Below are positions 6,361 to 6,402 of a stretch of DNA of 6,402 nucleotides, piece by piece. Every line of letters begins with the position of its first letter. Position 1 is the stretch's first letter. The DNA comes from Akkermansia muciniphila. GTDB lineage: Bacteria > Verrucomicrobiota > Verrucomicrobiia > Verrucomicrobiales > Akkermansiaceae. The stretch lies in contig CALPMD020000076.1 of NCBI GenBank assembly GCA_943324575.2, positions 1-6,402 on the forward strand. Reading direction: 5' to 3'. Position numbers and translations under genes: made by a program. Under the pieces are notes generated by a model that saw only the letters and a program-made list of their open reading frames with translations, had not been told where the DNA came from and made no database searches.

Positions 6361-6402
6361 TCCCCTGATCCCGTGCTCCAACCCAATCCAAACCTGAGTG
6401 AC

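Noticed and set aside
6361..6402. Terminator or gene start after opgH
   Set aside because: The remaining 42 bases show no hairpin with a T run and no start codon with a ribosome binding site.

Overview
The window reads as chromosomal DNA of a Gram-negative bacterium with moderately high GC. All convincing genes lie on the + strand. The best-supported content is an osmoregulated periplasmic glucan (OPG) cluster: a secreted OpgG/MdoG-family protein (2100-3662), a small membrane-anchored protein of unknown family (3638-4225) and an OpgH/MdoH-type family-2 glucosyltransferase (4225-6360). The presence of opgGH implies an outer membrane and periplasm. A Verrucomicrobiota-like origin is a guess from the general look of the proteins, not a demonstrated assignment.

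Layout. At the left edge is the 3' part of a multi-spanning membrane protein of the YwaF/TIGR02206 type, which runs off the window. A 360-bp gene-free, partly AT-rich gap follows. It holds a GC hairpin that could be a terminator, a perfect 8-bp tandem repeat (five full copies) and a weak candidate promoter. Then come a 101-aa conserved-looking hypothetical protein (903-1208), a class I SAM-dependent methyltransferase (1250-2053), and the three OPG genes. The last 42 bases show no feature.

How the genes work together. OpgH is expected to polymerise glucose from UDP-glucose at the inner membrane and export the glucan. OpgG acts on that glucan in the periplasm. The middle protein is translated in tight overlap with both: 25 bp with opgG, and a TAATG stop/start with opgH. 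It ends in a single C-terminal membrane helix, so its bulk should be cytoplasmic. This OpgH starts almost directly at its first membrane helix and lacks the long cytoplasmic N-terminal region of the E. coli enzyme. The middle protein is therefore a good candidate for an accessory or regulatory subunit supplied in trans. This is the most interesting point in the window. The methyltransferase and the 101-aa protein are co-directional and closely spaced, but nothing in the sequence ties them functionally to glucan synthesis.
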